Of a stretch of 64,000 bases of DNA, positions 1 through 8,999 are shown piece by piece. Where the stretch lies: NCBI RefSeq assembly GCF_040548875.1, contig NZ_JBEPSJ010000002.1:186001-250000 (forward strand), in the 5' to 3' direction. The stretch is from Conyzicola nivalis_A. Its GTDB lineage: Bacteria; Actinomycetota; Actinomycetes; Actinomycetales; Microbacteriaceae. The translations under genes and the position numbers were made by a program. Positions within the stretch are counted from its first letter, which is position 1; each line of letters starts with the position of its first letter. A model generated the notes under the pieces. The model made no database searches. It saw only the letters and a program-made list of their open reading frames with translations, and was not told where the DNA came from.

Positions 1-209
1 GCCTGCGCGCGCGCCGCGACGGCGGGCGCGCGGGTCAGGCTCGCGGTGGCGACCGCCGCGTTGTCGATGATGCGGTTGATCACCATGTCGACGACCTCGG
101 GGGTCACGGCGACCGGGTCGGCCGCGATCTGGGCGATCTTCCAGGCGAGCTGCTCCTCGCGCGGCAGGTTCTCGTCGCTCGCGTACACGCGCACGGGGTG
201 GAGTTTCAT
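1..209 (-). CDS. prpD: 2-methylcitrate dehydratase / MmgE-PrpD family protein (N-terminal fragment, cut by window edge)
   Basis: Only the first ~69 codons are inside the window; the gene continues beyond position 1. The visible N-terminus (MKLHPVRVYASDENLPREEQ, then LAWKIAQIAADPVAVTPE and NRIIDNAAVA) matches the start of PrpD, which dehydrates 2-methylcitrate in propionate catabolism, and the wider MmgE/PrpD family. The ATG overlaps the stop of the upstream GntR gene by 4 nt (ATGA), so the two are translationally coupled. A MmgE/PrpD protein acting on another substrate, as in the Bacillus yxe operon, cannot be excluded because the catalytic body is outside the window. Confidence 0.8.
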   Translation of the reverse strand, partial: MKLHPVRVYASDENLPREEQLAWKIAQIAADPVAVTPEVVDMVINRIIDNAAVATASLTRAPAVAARAQ

Positions 210-853
210 TGCGGGTTCCTTTCCATCGAACCGAGGATGTTTTTGAGGCTGCGGTACAGGTGCAGCTGGGTGGCGTGGGCGGCGAGCGACTCCGAGCCGT
301 CGACGATCGCATCGACGATCATGAGGTGCTCGCGGGCGGCTTCGCGGAGTCGCTCCGGGTCGTCGTGCGAGAGGCGGCGGATTCGAGCGACGTGCGTGCG
401 CACCCCGGCGAGGGTCGAGACCAGGAGGGGGTTCTGCACCGCGTCGTCGATGGCAGCGTCGAGGCGCGCGACGAGCTCGTAGTACTCGTGCCGCACGGGG
501 TCGCCGTTGTCGAGAAGCTCGTGCGCCTGCCGCAGTTCGCGCTGGAGGCCCTCGAACACCGCGGGGTCGCGGCGTCGCGCTGCGAGGCGGGCGGCCTGCT
601 CTTCGAGCGCGCTGCGCACCTCGAACAGCTCGGCGATGCGCGTCAACGGAACGTCGGTCACGACGAGGCCGCGCCCCGAGTGCGCTGCGACGAGCCCGTC
701 GGCGGCGAGGCGCGAGAGGGCCTCGCGCAAGGGTGTGCGGGAGACGCCGAGCCGGCTGGACTGCTCCACCTCGGCGAGCAGCGTGCCCGGCGCTAGCTCG
801 CCGTCGATGATCTGCTCGCGCAGAACGGAGTAGGCCCGGTCGCTAGCGCGCAT
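206..853 (-). CDS. GntR-family transcriptional regulator (FadR subfamily, FCD domain)
   Basis: 215 aa. Residues ~1-70 are a GntR winged helix (MRASDRAYSVLREQIIDGEL start, then SRTPLREALSRLAADGLV recognition-helix region). Residues ~75-205 are an all-helical FCD ligand-binding domain of FadR-type regulators. The ATG at 853 gives the full GntR N-terminus; longer in-frame starts run into the opposite gene. The stop overlaps the start of the PrpD-type gene, so it is probably a local regulator of propionate/2-methylcitrate genes. Two TGTATRCA palindromes lie just upstream and may be its operator. The effector is unknown. Confidence 0.9.
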   Translation of the reverse strand: MRASDRAYSVLREQIIDGELAPGTLLAEVEQSSRLGVSRTPLREALSRLAADGLVAAHSGRGLVVTDVPLTRIAELFEVRSALEEQAARLAARRRDPAVFEGLQRELRQAHELLDNGDPVRHEYYELVARLDAAIDDAVQNPLLVSTLAGVRTHVARIRRLSHDDPERLREAAREHLMIVDAIVDGSESLAAHATQLHLYRSLKNILGSMERNPQ

Positions 854-872
854 CCACGTCCCTCCGTCGGTT

Positions 873-932
873 TGTATACACAGGCTATCCCCTTTGTCTC
901 GTTTTACCCAAGAATCGCGCTCTGTGTATGCA
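873..932. promoter_or_regulatory. Putative operator pair for the GntR regulator
   Basis: A perfect palindrome TGTATACA lies at 873-880 and a near copy TGTATGCA at 925-932, 52 bp apart centre to centre (about five helical turns). Both are in the intergenic region upstream of the gntR start at 853. FCD-type GntR proteins commonly bind short TNGTNNNACNA-like palindromes. Assignment to this regulator is inference from position. Confidence 0.45.
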
Positions 933-985
933 ATGACGGCGGCTGGCGGGTGGGTTTGCCGCCCACGCGGGGGTACGCTCGGGCC

Positions 986-1826
986 ATGGCCCCTGTCACG
1001 ACGATGTTCCTGGGCACGTCGACCGTCCTGGTGAGCGACGGCACGACGTCGCTCCTCGTCGACGGCTATTTCACCCGGCCGCCGCTGCGCCGCCTGCTCA
1101 CCAACGCGCGACCGGACGGGCGGCTGATCGACTGGGCGCTGCAGCGCGCCGGCATCGACCGGCTCGATCTCGTGCTGGTCTCGCACTCGCACATCGACCA
1201 CGCCCTCGACGCGCCGGTCGTCGCCGACGTGACCGGCGCGCGCCTTGCGGGATCCCCGTCGACTCGCATGATCGCAACCGGCTACGGCCTCGGCATCGAC
1301 GGCTTCGTGCCATTGGAAGCGGGCGAGGCGATCGCGGTCGGCGCGTTCACGCTCACGCCGGTGCACGCGGTGCATTCTCCCGGCGACCGCTACCCTGGCA
1401 CCATCGACGCGCCCGTGACGCTGCCCGCGCGTGCCTCGCAGTTTCGCACTGGCGACTGCTACTCGTTCCACTTCGACCATCCCGAGGGGCGTGTGCTCGT
1501 GCACGCCTCGGCGAACTTCGTCCCGGGCGCGCTCGACGACTACCCGAGCGACGTGTTCTACCTCGGCGCGGCCGGCGCCGGCAGGCAGGACAACGCGTGG
1601 CGCGACCACTACTGGACAGAGACCGTCGTCGCCACCGGCGCGCAGACGGTCTTCCCCGTGCACTTCGACCGCTTCTGGCGCCCGCTGTCCAAGCCGCTCG
1701 CGCCCATGCCGAAATCGGCCGACGACCTGTCGCTGGCCCTCGCCGGCTGGACGGCCCGCGCCCACGGCGAGCGGATCGACTTTCGGATGCCCGAGCTCTG
1801 GAGACGCGAGACGGTCGAACGGGCAT

Positions 1827-1828
<2 letters not shown>
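986..1828 (+). CDS. MBL-fold metallo-hydrolase
   Basis: 280 aa from ATG 986. HSHIDH at residues 67-72 is the metallo-beta-lactamase metal-binding signature HxHxDH. Later His and Asp residues (HFD and VHFDRFW regions) fit the second half of the metal site. The N-terminus (MAPVTTMFLGTSTVLVSDG) resembles UlaG/YcbL-like MBL hydrolases. An in-frame upstream start at 872 would add 38 residues unlike the family, so 986 is preferred. The gene is divergent from gntR and ends at the GGCT repeat array. Substrate unknown. Confidence 0.85.
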
Positions 1829-2211
<383 letters not shown>

Positions 2212-2214
2212 GCG

Positions 2215-4224
2215 TCAGCCGAGCTGCGCAGTCTCCGCCATGGCGCTAGCAAGGGCGCCAGCAAGGGCGGGCGGCTGCGCCGGTGCGGCGGCGCGCTCGA
2301 CGGCCAGCGCAAGCACGGCCCGCGCCACGCGGTCGTTCTCGCGGAAGGCGACGGCGTTCGTGCCCGGGCGGGCGAAGGCTCCGGCGAAGGGGGCGTTCGT
2401 GTACGGTCCGATCGCGAAGGCGCCGGGGTGCGGGTCGCCGTCGGCGCGGATCAGCCGTGAGTCCGCCGGGCGCACGAGGAGCCGCCCGGTCGACCCGGTG
2501 AAGTCGGCGTCGGAGACCAGCTCCTCGCACGCCGCTCCGGTGTCGATCAGCGACCGCAGCGCCGCGTTGTCGCTCCTGCGCACGTGCGCGTCGGGCAGGC
2601 GCGCGTCGACGAGGACACGGGCGGTGACCTCGCCCGGCGCGCTCGACGAGCTCGCCGCGAAGTGGCCGGCGCGGCCGGCCCCGTCGGCGCGGCCGACGTC
2701 GCCGACGTCGTCCTCGCCGGAGACGACGGCACGCACGGCGGTGTCCGCACCCAGAAACTCGACCACTCCGGCACGCGAGAGCGCCAGCAGCTCGTCCAGC
2801 CGGTGCGCCGGGGGCCCGCTCGCGATGAAGCTGAAGTAGTTCGGCCACCAGACGGCGAGGTCGTGCGCCCGGGATCGCGCGGTCCACTTGGGCGAGTCGA
2901 TGATCGACCCCAGGTCGAACAGCGCGTAGAGCAGCGAGGTGAACAGGCCGAGCGTCGCGCTGTGCTCGGGCGCGCTGCGGGCGTGCAGGTCGAGCCCGAT
3001 GTAGTAGCGCAGGGTCTCCTGCAGCTCGGCGCGCGACTCGGCCCGCACGCCGGCGAGCGGGCGGTCGAGCGCCTCAAGGTCGAGCCGGTCGACCGGGTTC
3101 GGAACCGCGGCCGCGATCGCGGCGTGCAGCTGCGGGCTGTTCCAGCGGTAGCGCTCGAGAAACGGCACGAACCTCTCCCACGGCACCCGCACCCGGTCGG
3201 GGTGGCCCACGAACAGCTCGTGGTAGTAGCCCCACTGCAGCTCGGCGGCGATGAGCGGCCAGACGTCGCGCGTGAACGACAGCGTCTCGCTCGACGCCTC
3301 GAGCGCGGCCGCGATTCGCGCGGTGAAGAACCGCGGCTCGGCCCGCGGTGCCGCGAGCGCCGAGCTGATCTTCGAGTGGTACGGAACGCCGCGGCGCGAC
3401 CCGAGCAGCAGCAGGGGCTCCTCACCGCTCGGCAGATAGTCGAGCTGGCCGGGCAGCGAGGCCGATGGCACGAAGCGTCCTCCGCGCCCCTCGGTGAGCA
3501 GCACGGTGAGGTCGACCGCGGCGAGCCCCATCCCCCGCACGATGACGGGCTCTCCGGCTCGGATCGCCGAGAGGTCGGCGTCGGCGGTGAAGTCGGGAGC
3601 GACGTAGTGCAGGCCGTGGAGTTCGGCGAATTCGAGCAGCTCGACGTGCTCGGGTTCCGGAGTGGAGCCCGAGTGACCGAGGGCGTAGAGCACGATGTCG
3701 GCGGCGACGACCACGCCGTTGTCGAGCGCGACGAGCTGAGTGCCGTCCGGGGCATCCGTCACCGTCGTCGCGCTCGCGGCGTATTCCACGACGGTCGCCG
3801 GCAGCGCGGCGATCGCCCGGCGGTAGAACCACGCCAGGTACTCGCTCTGCAGCCGCCTGGTCGGAAAGGAGTCGCCGGCGAGATGCTCGAGCTCGTGGGC
3901 GACGAGCGGGTCGTCGACCTGCAGCTCGATCTGCCCCGACCGCGCCTGCACCGCCCACTCGATGAGCGACGGCCCCTCCCACACCGGGCCGTCGACCGTG
4001 GACGACACGTCGGTGAACATCGTCACGTCGCGCGCCATCGAGTTGAGTTTGAGCAGGGGCGACTGGGCGCTGCGCCAGATGCGCCCGGCGCCCGGCGGGT
4101 GCGGATCGACGAGGTGCACCACGAGGGGCAGTCCGTTCGCGATCTCCGGCAGATTCGCCGCGAGTCGCTCGAGAAAACCGACCCCGCGGGGTCCGGCGCC
4201 GATCACGGCGAGCTGGATTGACAT
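2215..4224 (-). CDS. FAD/NAD(P)-binding protein (PF13454-like oxidoreductase)
   Basis: 669 aa from ATG 4224. The N-terminus MSIQLAVIGAGPRGVGFLER carries a Rossmann motif (GAGPRG, residues 9-14) typical of the FAD-NAD(P)-binding family that includes ornithine-hydroxylase-like proteins. A second nucleotide-binding stretch lies near GEPVIVRGMGLAAVDL. The reaction is unknown. It is divergent from the LLM monooxygenase/GNAT/ABC operon across 163 bp, suggesting a shared promoter region and related metabolism. The C-terminal coding region ends next to the GGCT array. An in-frame longer start (4467) would overlap the divergent gene and is rejected. Confidence 0.8.
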   Translation of the reverse strand: MSIQLAVIGAGPRGVGFLERLAANLPEIANGLPLVVHLVDPHPPGAGRIWRSAQSPLLKLNSMARDVTMFTDVSSTVDGPVWEGPSLIEWAVQARSGQIELQVDDPLVAHELEHLAGDSFPTRRLQSEYLAWFYRRAIAALPATVVEYAASATTVTDAPDGTQLVALDNGVVVAADIVLYALGHSGSTPEPEHVELLEFAELHGLHYVAPDFTADADLSAIRAGEPVIVRGMGLAAVDLTVLLTEGRGGRFVPSASLPGQLDYLPSGEEPLLLLGSRRGVPYHSKISSALAAPRAEPRFFTARIAAALEASSETLSFTRDVWPLIAAELQWGYYHELFVGHPDRVRVPWERFVPFLERYRWNSPQLHAAIAAAVPNPVDRLDLEALDRPLAGVRAESRAELQETLRYYIGLDLHARSAPEHSATLGLFTSLLYALFDLGSIIDSPKWTARSRAHDLAVWWPNYFSFIASGPPAHRLDELLALSRAGVVEFLGADTAVRAVVSGEDDVGDVGRADGAGRAGHFAASSSSAPGEVTARVLVDARLPDAHVRRSDNAALRSLIDTGAACEELVSDADFTGSTGRLLVRPADSRLIRADGDPHPGAFAIGPYTNAPFAGAFARPGTNAVAFRENDRVARAVLALAVERAAAPAQPPALAGALASAMAETAQLG

Positions 4225-4387
4225 GGCACAACAGTCACCGCGCAATCCATCGGAAGCGTCGAACATGACGCCGCGTGACGGTGTGACGAAGTGTGAACGG
4301 CGATTGTTGTGGCCTCGAGAAATCGCCGCATACCGTCGGGAAATCGCGGCGCACTCGGCACCGCAACGAACGAAGGCGGACGCAGAC

Positions 4388-5539
4388 ATGGGCATCGAAT
4401 TTCTCGGCATCGCGGGTCTGAACGACGGCGGCGAGACCCAGGCGCGCTCGGGCGCCAGTTTCGACAAGGACTACACGCTGCGTTTCGCCCGAGCCCACGA
4501 AGACAACGGCTGGGACCGCATCCTGTTCGCCTACCACTCCGGCGCCCCCGACCCGTCGACCGCCGCCGCGTTCATCGCGAGCAAGCTCGACCACCTGAAG
4601 ATCCTGCTCGCGCACCGCCCCAACGTCTCCTATCCGACCTACGCCGCCAAGGTGTTCGCGACTCTGGACCAGATCAGCGACGGCCGCCTCAACGTGCACT
4701 TCATCACCGGCGGGTCGACCGCCGACCAGGCGGCCGAGGGCGACTTCCTCACCAAGGACGAGCGGTACGCGCGCACCGGCGAGTACATCCGCATCGTCAA
4801 GCAGGCATGGACGAGCCGTGAGCCGTTCAGCTTCGACGGGGAGCACTACCGGTTCGAGAACTTCGTCTCCGACATCTGGCCGCACGGCGACCGCCCGGAG
4901 GTCAGCTTCGGAGGGTCGTCGCCGGCCGCGTACGCGATCGGCGGGGCCGAGGCCGACATCTACGCGGTCTGGGGAGAGCCGCTCGCCGACACCGCGGAGC
5001 AGATACAGACGATAACGGATGCGGCAGCCGCCGCCGGCCGCGAGCAGCGCCCGAAGATCCAGGTCGCGTTCCGCCCGATCCTCGGCGCGACGGAGGAACT
5101 CGCGTGGGAGAAGGCCCAGAGCATCCTGCACAGGATCGAGCAGCGCACGGCCGGAGCGGCTCCCAGCTCGTTCGTCGGCGACCTGAAGAACCCGGAGAAC
5201 GCGGGCTCGCAGCGCCTGCTCTCCATCGCCGAGGCCGGCGACCGCTACGACCGCGCGCTCTGGACGAAGCCCGCGGCCGTCAGCGGCGGACGCGGCAACT
5301 CGAACGCGCTCGTCGGCACGCCCGAGACGGTCGCGGCGGCCCTGCTCGACTACGTCGACCTCGGCGTCGACATCCTCTCCGCCCGCGGCTATGACTTCGT
5401 CAACGACACCATCGACTTCGGCCGCTACGTGATCCCGATCGTCCGCGAGGAGGTCGCGCGGCGCGACGCCGCACTGGCGAAGGCCTCGGCCGAGGCATCC
5501 GACGAGCTGAAGCGGCGGGCGCACCATGACGCAGCGTGA
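4388..5539 (+). CDS. LLM-class flavin-dependent monooxygenase (SsuD/MsuD-like)
   Basis: 383 aa from ATG 4388. It starts MGIEFLGIAGLNDGGE and contains LLAHRPNVSYPTYAAK, TLDQISDGRLNVHFITGG and a C-terminal substrate-loop region (FGGSSPAAYAIGG), the pattern of FMNH2-dependent alkanesulfonate monooxygenases with a luciferase-like TIM barrel. These enzymes use reduced FMN from a separate reductase; an MsuE-type reductase lies at 18841-19413. First gene of an operon with a GNAT and a polar amino-acid importer, so a sulfur-containing amino-acid-like substrate is likely (inference). Overlaps the next gene by 14 nt. Confidence 0.9.
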   Translation: MGIEFLGIAGLNDGGETQARSGASFDKDYTLRFARAHEDNGWDRILFAYHSGAPDPSTAAAFIASKLDHLKILLAHRPNVSYPTYAAKVFATLDQISDGRLNVHFITGGSTADQAAEGDFLTKDERYARTGEYIRIVKQAWTSREPFSFDGEHYRFENFVSDIWPHGDRPEVSFGGSSPAAYAIGGAEADIYAVWGEPLADTAEQIQTITDAAAAAGREQRPKIQVAFRPILGATEELAWEKAQSILHRIEQRTAGAAPSSFVGDLKNPENAGSQRLLSIAEAGDRYDRALWTKPAAVSGGRGNSNALVGTPETVAAALLDYVDLGVDILSARGYDFVNDTIDFGRYVIPIVREEVARRDAALAKASAEASDELKRRAHHDAA

Positions 5540-6098
5540 GGCCCCGGTCGCTGAGCCTGTCGAAGCGTCTGAGCCTGTCGCCCTTCGACAAGCTCAGGGA
5601 CCGGTGTCGGCTCAGGGAACGAGCGTCGCCTACCGCCACACCACGCCGCTCGACCCGCAGGCGCAACTCGTACTGCGCGACCTCGAACGCGAGTACGACG
5701 CCCGCTACGGCAACCTGTTCGGCGAGCCGGCCTCGGTCGAGATCGCGCGCTACCCGGCCGACGCGTTCTCGGCGCCGGGCGGCACGTTCCTGCTGCTCGA
5801 GATCGATGCCGCCCCGGTTTCGGCCGGCGCGTTCATGACCATCGACGCGACAACGGTCGAGTTCAAACGCATGTGGACGCACGCCGACCACCGCGGGCGA
5901 GGCCTCGCGAAGCTCGCGCTCGCCGAGCTCGAGGTCGAGGCCAGGCGCCGCGGGTTCACGCGCGTCGTGCTGAGCACGGGGCCGCGGCAGCCGGAGGCGG
6001 TGCGGCTGTACCTGTCCACCGGCTACACGCCGTTGTTCGACCGGGCGCAGGACGCCGAGCAGATCGTGATCCATCACTTCGAGAAGGAGCTGTCATGA
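5526..6098 (+). CDS. GNAT-family N-acetyltransferase with N-terminal repeat-derived extension
   Basis: 190 aa. The acetyl-CoA-binding motif HRGRGLAK is at residues 122-129, followed by RQPEAVRLYLSTGYTPL typical of GNAT motif B. It is a clear paralogue of the GNAT at 27812-28309 (shared REYDxRYG, RYPAxxF and GxRQPEAVxLYLSxGYxPL). Compared with that paralogue, this protein has ~27 extra N-terminal residues (about 7-26) encoded by a palindromic repeat copy at 5546-5602. It overlaps both neighbours (14 nt with the LLM gene, 4 nt with the permease), so it is cotranslated. By analogy with Bacillus YxeL/YtmI it may N-acetylate an imported S-substituted cysteine or similar amine (inference). Confidence 0.88.
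   Translation: MTQREAPVAEPVEASEPVALRQAQGPVSAQGTSVAYRHTTPLDPQAQLVLRDLEREYDARYGNLFGEPASVEIARYPADAFSAPGGTFLLLEIDAAPVSAGAFMTIDATTVEFKRMWTHADHRGRGLAKLALAELEVEARRRGFTRVVLSTGPRQPEAVRLYLSTGYTPLFDRAQDAEQIVIHHFEKELS
5546..5602. repeat. Palindromic 'GAGCCTGTCGAAG' repeat inside GNAT coding sequence
   Basis: Contains GGTCGCTGAGCCTGTCGAAG, then GAGCCTGTCG directly followed by its inverted partner CTTCGACAAGCTCAGGGACC. The element is read in frame and adds residues ~7-26 of the acetyltransferase. Related copies occur at 6130-6220, 26431-26472, 35471-35493 and 60834-60902. Confidence 0.9.
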
Positions 6099-7156
6099 CG
6101 CAGGTAGAGAACCGGAGGGCGGCGGCGGCTGAGCCTGTCGACGGGGCGCTTCGACAGGCTCAGCGACCGGAGGCGGCTGCGCTTCGACAGGCACAGCGAC
6201 CGGAGGCGGCTCAGCGACCAGGGGCGGTCGACTTCGGCGCCCTGCCCGTCGTGCGCACGAAGCACTGGATCCGCTGGATCCTCGGCGCCGTCGTGATCTT
6301 CGTCGTCGCCCAGTTGGTCTGGACCCTGTTCACCAACGCCGGCTACGGCTGGCCGACAGTGGCGAGGTACTTCTTCTCCGACGCGATCCTGCGCGGGCTC
6401 GGCATGACCCTCACCCTCACCGTCGTCGCCGGCGCGCTCGGCTTCGTGGTCGGCAGCCTGCTGGCGCTCATGCGGCTGTCGAAGTCGCCGCTGCTGAACT
6501 CGTTCGCGTGGAGCTTCATCTGGTTCTTCCGGTCGGTGCCGCTGCTCGTGCAGATCCTCGTCTGGTTCAACCTCGGCTACCTCTACCCGACGATCGGCCT
6601 CGGTGTCCCGTTCACGACCGACTACTTCGTCGAGACGCAGACCGTCACCCTCGTCAGCGCGTTCGCGGCGGCCGTGCTCGGCCTGTCGCTCAACCAGGCG
6701 GCCTACTCCGCGGAGATCATCCGCGGCGGCATCCTCTCGGTCGACGCCGGCCAACTCGAGGCGGCTGCGGCGCTCGGCATCCCGCAGCACCGGCGCATCA
6801 CGCGCATCATCCTGCCGCAGGCGGCACGCTCGATCATCCCGAACGCGTTCAACGAGATCATCGGACTGCTCAAGGGCACCTCGATCATCTCGGTGATCGC
6901 GCTGGCCGAGCTGTTCTACGTGTCGCAGGTCATCTACAACCGCAACCAGCAGGTGATCCCGCTGCTGCTCGTCGCCGTGCTCTGGTACATGATCCTCACC
7001 ACGGTGCTGAGCATCGCGCAGTTCTATGTGGAGCGCTACTACTCCCGAGGCTCGGCCCGGGTGCTGCCGCCCACGCCGATCCAGCGCGCGAGAGCGTGGG
7101 CCGCCGTGCAGTGGAACCGGCTCGACGACGAGCCCAAGAAGGAGGTCGCGGCATGA
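6095..7156 (+). CDS. Polar amino-acid ABC transporter permease (HisM/GlnP type)
   Basis: 353 aa from ATG 6095, overlapping the GNAT stop by 4 nt. About five to six membrane segments follow residue 58. The HisM-family EAA loop is present (EAAAALGIPQHRRITRIILP). Residues ~12-42 (AEPVDGALRQAQRP and repeats of LRQAQRPEAA) are encoded by copies of the same palindromic repeat as in the GNAT, giving an unusual soluble N-terminus before the first membrane helix. It should work with the ATPase and binding protein that follow, as the permease of a family-3 polar amino-acid importer. Confidence 0.92.
   Translation: MTQVENRRAAAAEPVDGALRQAQRPEAAALRQAQRPEAAQRPGAVDFGALPVVRTKHWIRWILGAVVIFVVAQLVWTLFTNAGYGWPTVARYFFSDAILRGLGMTLTLTVVAGALGFVVGSLLALMRLSKSPLLNSFAWSFIWFFRSVPLLVQILVWFNLGYLYPTIGLGVPFTTDYFVETQTVTLVSAFAAAVLGLSLNQAAYSAEIIRGGILSVDAGQLEAAAALGIPQHRRITRIILPQAARSIIPNAFNEIIGLLKGTSIISVIALAELFYVSQVIYNRNQQVIPLLLVAVLWYMILTTVLSIAQFYVERYYSRGSARVLPPTPIQRARAWAAVQWNRLDDEPKKEVAA
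6130..6220. repeat. Repeat-derived in-frame insertion in permease N-terminus
   Basis: GCTGAGCCTGTCGA and CTTCGACAGGCTCAGCGACC form an inverted pair at about 6130-6168. A further direct copy GCTTCGACAGGCACAGCGAC lies at 6181-6200 and a partial copy GGCTCAGCGACCA at 6208-6220. All are read in the permease frame and produce the repeated LRQAQRPEAA peptide. Confidence 0.88.
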
Positions 7157-7935
7157 CGACGTCGACTTTGACCACGCAGGGGCACGTCGAGATCCGCGAC
7201 GTCACCAAGAGCTACAACGGCGTCGAGGTTCTGAGCGGCGTATCGCTCACCCTCGAGCCGGGCGAGGTCGTGACGATCCTCGGGCCGAGCGGCTCGGGCA
7301 AGTCGACGCTACTGCGCACCATCAACCACCTCGAGACGGTCGACTCCGGCTGGGTCGCGATCGACGGCGAGCTCATCGGCTACGAGCACCGCGGCGGCAA
7401 GCTCTACGAGCTCAAGGAACGCCACGTGCTGCGCCGCCGCACCCAGGTCGGCATGGTGTTCCAGAACTTCAACCTGTTTCCCCACCTCACCGCGCTCGAG
7501 AACATCGTCGAGGCGCCCGTCGGACTGAAGAGGCTGAACAGGGCGGATGCACGCGAGCTGGCGCTCGGACTGCTCGAGAAGGTGGGTCTCGCCGACAAGG
7601 CCGACGCCTACCCCCGCCAGCTCTCCGGCGGGCAGCAGCAGCGCGTCGCCATCGCACGCGCGCTCGCCCTGCAGCCGAAGGTGCTGCTGTTCGACGAGCC
7701 CACCTCGGCTCTCGACCCGGAGCTCGTCGGCGAGGTGCTCGACGTCATCCGCGAGCTCGCCGGTCTCGGCACGACGCTCGTCATCGTGACGCATGAGATC
7801 GGCTTCGCCCGCGAGGTCTCCGACCGTGTGATCTTCATCGACCACGGGGTGGTGCTCGAACAGGGCGGCCCCGGCGAGGTGCTCGGCGATCCGCAGCATC
7901 CGCGAACCCGCGAGTTTCTCGCGACCGTCCTCTAA
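7153..7935 (+). CDS. Amino-acid ABC transporter ATP-binding protein
   Basis: 260 aa. Walker A GPSGSGKST is at residues 44-52, the ABC signature LSGGQQQR at 157-164, Walker B LLFDEPTS at 178-185, and H-loop VTHE follows. Length and FQNFNLFPHLTALENI pattern match GlnQ/HisP-type ATPases. Its start overlaps the permease stop by 4 nt and the binding-protein gene follows 26 nt later. Energises import of a polar amino acid or derivative. Confidence 0.95.
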   Translation: MTTSTLTTQGHVEIRDVTKSYNGVEVLSGVSLTLEPGEVVTILGPSGSGKSTLLRTINHLETVDSGWVAIDGELIGYEHRGGKLYELKERHVLRRRTQVGMVFQNFNLFPHLTALENIVEAPVGLKRLNRADARELALGLLEKVGLADKADAYPRQLSGGQQQRVAIARALALQPKVLLFDEPTSALDPELVGEVLDVIRELAGLGTTLVIVTHEIGFAREVSDRVIFIDHGVVLEQGGPGEVLGDPQHPRTREFLATVL

Positions 7936-7961
7936 TCCACCCACAGCAAAGGAAACAGACC

Positions 7962-8954
7962 ATGGCAATCAGAAAGAAGACAGCGGCCGTCATCGCCGGA
8001 GTCGCGGCCCTCGCCCTCGTCGGCGGCGGCGTCACCGCCCTCGCGCTCACCTCCGGCGGCGACGCCGAGGCCAGCGGCTCGCAGGAGAACGCAGCATCCC
8101 GGTTCAACCTCACTGCCGACCAGGACCGGGTGCGTCTCGACGCGGTCTCCGAGGCGGTCGCCTCGCTCGCGGCCGGCGGCTTCGAGCCGATCGAGGCCGG
8201 CAAGCTCACGGTCGTCACCTCCCCGTACGCCGCGCCGCTCGGGCTGTACGCCGACGACGACACGACGCTGATCGGCAACGAGGTCGACCTCGCCCAGCTG
8301 GTCGCCGACGGTCTCGACCTCGAGCTGAACATCCAGGCGGCCGCGTGGGCCGACTGGCCGCTCGGCATCCAGTCGGGAAAGTACGACCTGATCCTCTCCA
8401 ACGTGACCGTCACCGACGAGCGCAAGGAGCTCTACGACTTCGCGAGCTACCGCCAAGATCTGCTCGGCTTCTACGTGAAGGCCGACTCCCCGATCGACTC
8501 GATAGAGGAGGCGGCGGATGTCGCGGGGCTCAAGATCATCGTCGGCTCAGGCACGAACCAGGAGAAGATCCTCCAGGCGTGGGACGAGGAGAACATCGCC
8601 GCCGGCCTCGACCCGGTGGAGTACCTCTACTTCGACGACACGGCGAGCGGCGCACTCGCCCTGAAGTCGGGACGCGCAGACGCCAACTTCGGCCCGAACG
8701 CCACCTCGGCGTACGCCGCGGCCGTCGACGGTGAGACCAAGCTCGTCGGAACCGTCAACGGCGGCTGGCCCCTCACGGCCGACATCGCCGCAGCGACCGC
8801 GAAGGGCAACGGGCTCATCGAGTCGGTCGGCATCGTGCTGAACGCCGCGATCGAGGGCGGCGAGTACGCCGAGGTCCTCGAGCGCTGGGGACTCACCTCC
8901 GAGTCGCTCGCCACGTCGGAGATCAACCCGCCCGGCCTGCCGAAGAGCGAGTAG
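7962..8954 (+). CDS. Amino-acid ABC transporter substrate-binding protein (SBP_bac_3)
   Basis: 330 aa. N-terminal MAIRKKTAAVIAGVAALALV is a signal or anchor helix; there is no lipobox cysteine, so it is either secreted or anchored by the uncleaved helix, unusual for a Gram-positive binding protein. The SBP_bac_3 fold is indicated by LTVVTSPYAAPLGLYADD, GNEVDLAQLVA, YDLILSNVTVTDERKELYDF and GSGTNQEKIL. Last gene of the LLM-GNAT-permease-ATPase operon. The ligand cannot be read from sequence; context favours a cysteine- or methionine-derived compound. Confidence 0.9.
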   Translation: MAIRKKTAAVIAGVAALALVGGGVTALALTSGGDAEASGSQENAASRFNLTADQDRVRLDAVSEAVASLAAGGFEPIEAGKLTVVTSPYAAPLGLYADDDTTLIGNEVDLAQLVADGLDLELNIQAAAWADWPLGIQSGKYDLILSNVTVTDERKELYDFASYRQDLLGFYVKADSPIDSIEEAADVAGLKIIVGSGTNQEKILQAWDEENIAAGLDPVEYLYFDDTASGALALKSGRADANFGPNATSAYAAAVDGETKLVGTVNGGWPLTADIAAATAKGNGLIESVGIVLNAAIEGGEYAEVLERWGLTSESLATSEINPPGLPKSE

Positions 8955-8959
8955 CCGTC

Positions 8960-8999
8960 GGCGCCGCCGCCCGCGCCGCACCGGCCGGGCGGCCGCGCC
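8960..8999. terminator. GC-rich hairpin after the ABC operon
   Basis: Arms GGCGCCGCCGCCCG (8960-8973) and CGGGCGGCCGCGCC (8986-8999) pair over 14 bp with one mismatch and a 12-nt loop, 6 bp after the binding-protein stop. No clear T-tract follows, so it may be a pause or attenuating hairpin. The remaining bases up to the mtnA start at 9150 hold no gene. Confidence 0.55.

Noticed and set aside
2584..4221. 545-aa open frame opposite the FAD/NAD(P) protein
   Set aside because: Mirror of codon structure in the real gene; no conserved motif.
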